A DNA stretch of 5,582 nucleotides from Clostridia bacterium (GTDB taxonomy: Bacteria > Bacillota > Clostridia > RGIG6154): assembly GCA_017622395.1 (NCBI GenBank), contig JAGARF010000139.1, positions 1 to 5,582 on the forward strand, given 5' to 3'. The notes under the pieces were generated by a model. The model saw nothing but the letters and a program-made list of their open reading frames with translations, was not told the origin of the DNA and searched no databases. This document shows, in pieces, positions 5,458 through 5,582 of the stretch (position 1 is its first letter; every line of letters starts with the position of its first letter). Position numbers and translations under genes: made by a program.

Positions 5458-5578
5458 ATGAATTGACAACTTTGTTGTCATGAATTTTCACTTCGTTCAA
5501 TGAATTGAGCCAAGGCTCATGAATTGCAGACCTTGTCTGCATGATTGTCAAAAATCGCAAAGCGATTTTATTAAAATC
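5458..5578. repeat. Mini-hairpin array 2 with ATGAATT linkers, upstream of the SLH gene
   Basis: The linker ATGAATT occurs at 5458-5464, 5480-5486, 5500-5506 and 5519-5525, with a shortened ATGATT at 5541-5546 (steps of 22, 20, 19 and 22 bases). Between linkers lie TGACAAC-TTT-GTTGTCA (5464-5480), an imperfect unit around ACTTCGT (5486-5500), TGAGCC-AA-GGCTCA (5506-5519) and TGCAGAC-CTT-GTCTGCA (5525-5541). After the last linker come AAAATCGC-AAA-GCGATTTT (5551-5569) and an alternative partner for its right arm (GATTTTA/TAAAATC, 5564-5578). The array starts only a few bases upstream of the SLH ribosome binding site, so part of it may be transcribed as leader RNA. It may continue past the window edge. 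Confidence 0.85.
5523..5551 (-). promoter_or_regulatory. Possible sigma-A promoter of the SLH gene inside array 2
   Basis: On the minus strand a perfect TTGACA (5546-5551) is followed after 17 bases by TGCAAT (5523-5528), which matches only four of six -10 positions. If real, transcription would begin near 5516 and three array units would lie in a leader of about 77 bases. TTGACA here arises from a linker variant next to a hairpin, so it may be coincidence. The true promoter may also lie beyond the right edge. Confidence 0.3.
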
Positions 5579-5582
5579 AAAT

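Noticed and set aside
5440..5481. Start of the SLH protein at 5481
   Set aside because: The 14 extra residues are encoded by the hairpin array and the ribosome binding site; the ATG at 5439 begins a textbook signal peptide.

Overview
The window looks like chromosome from a low-GC, endospore-forming member of the Clostridia (Bacillota). The support is a gpr-spoIIP sporulation pair, an S-layer-homology (SLH) protein typical of Gram-positive anaerobes, a YqhQ/DUF1385 membrane protein, strong AAAGGAG-type ribosome binding sites, and sigma-A promoters ending in TAAAAT. I cannot name a genus.

Layout, left to right. (1) The 5' part of a yqhQ-like gene runs off the left edge on the minus strand. (2) A divergent intergenic region carries one sigma-A-type promoter on each strand. 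(3) A small plus-strand gene encodes a cysteine-rich membrane protein made of two similar halves. (4) An array of mini-hairpins joined by AATGATGT/ACATCATT linkers follows. (5) A minus-strand tRNA-Leu(GAG) has its own promoter and a strong terminator. (6) A 50-residue membrane ORF follows, and then a structured intergenic region. (7) Next comes the sporulation pair spoIIP and gpr. (8) A terminator separates gpr from a 623-residue exported SLH protein. (9) A second mini-hairpin array, with a different linker (ATGAATT), lies upstream of the SLH gene and reaches almost to the right edge.

How the genes fit together. gpr (germination protease that degrades small acid-soluble spore proteins) and spoIIP (peptidoglycan hydrolase for engulfment) are neighbours in the same order as in Bacillus. 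They are read toward the small ORF and the tRNA with no evident terminator between them. Candidate sporulation-sigma promoters precede each (sigma-G-like for gpr, sigma-E-like for spoIIP), but these are weak calls. The SLH protein is probably a separate surface-protein unit with its own terminator.

The most unusual signal is the set of mini-hairpin arrays. At least eleven very short inverted repeats with different stems, mostly with a 3-nt loop (AAA, TTT, GAA, TTC, CTT, TGC), are strung together by a locus-specific linker. Linkers are spaced exactly 23 bp apart in part of array 1 and 19-22 bp apart in array 2. One unit in each array breaks Watson-Crick pairing at the same two positions, and on the minus strand both breaks would be tandem G-A pairs. 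A third intergenic site (1518-1575) has related units. I do not recognise a named repeat family that fits. No mobilising gene for the arrays is visible in the window.
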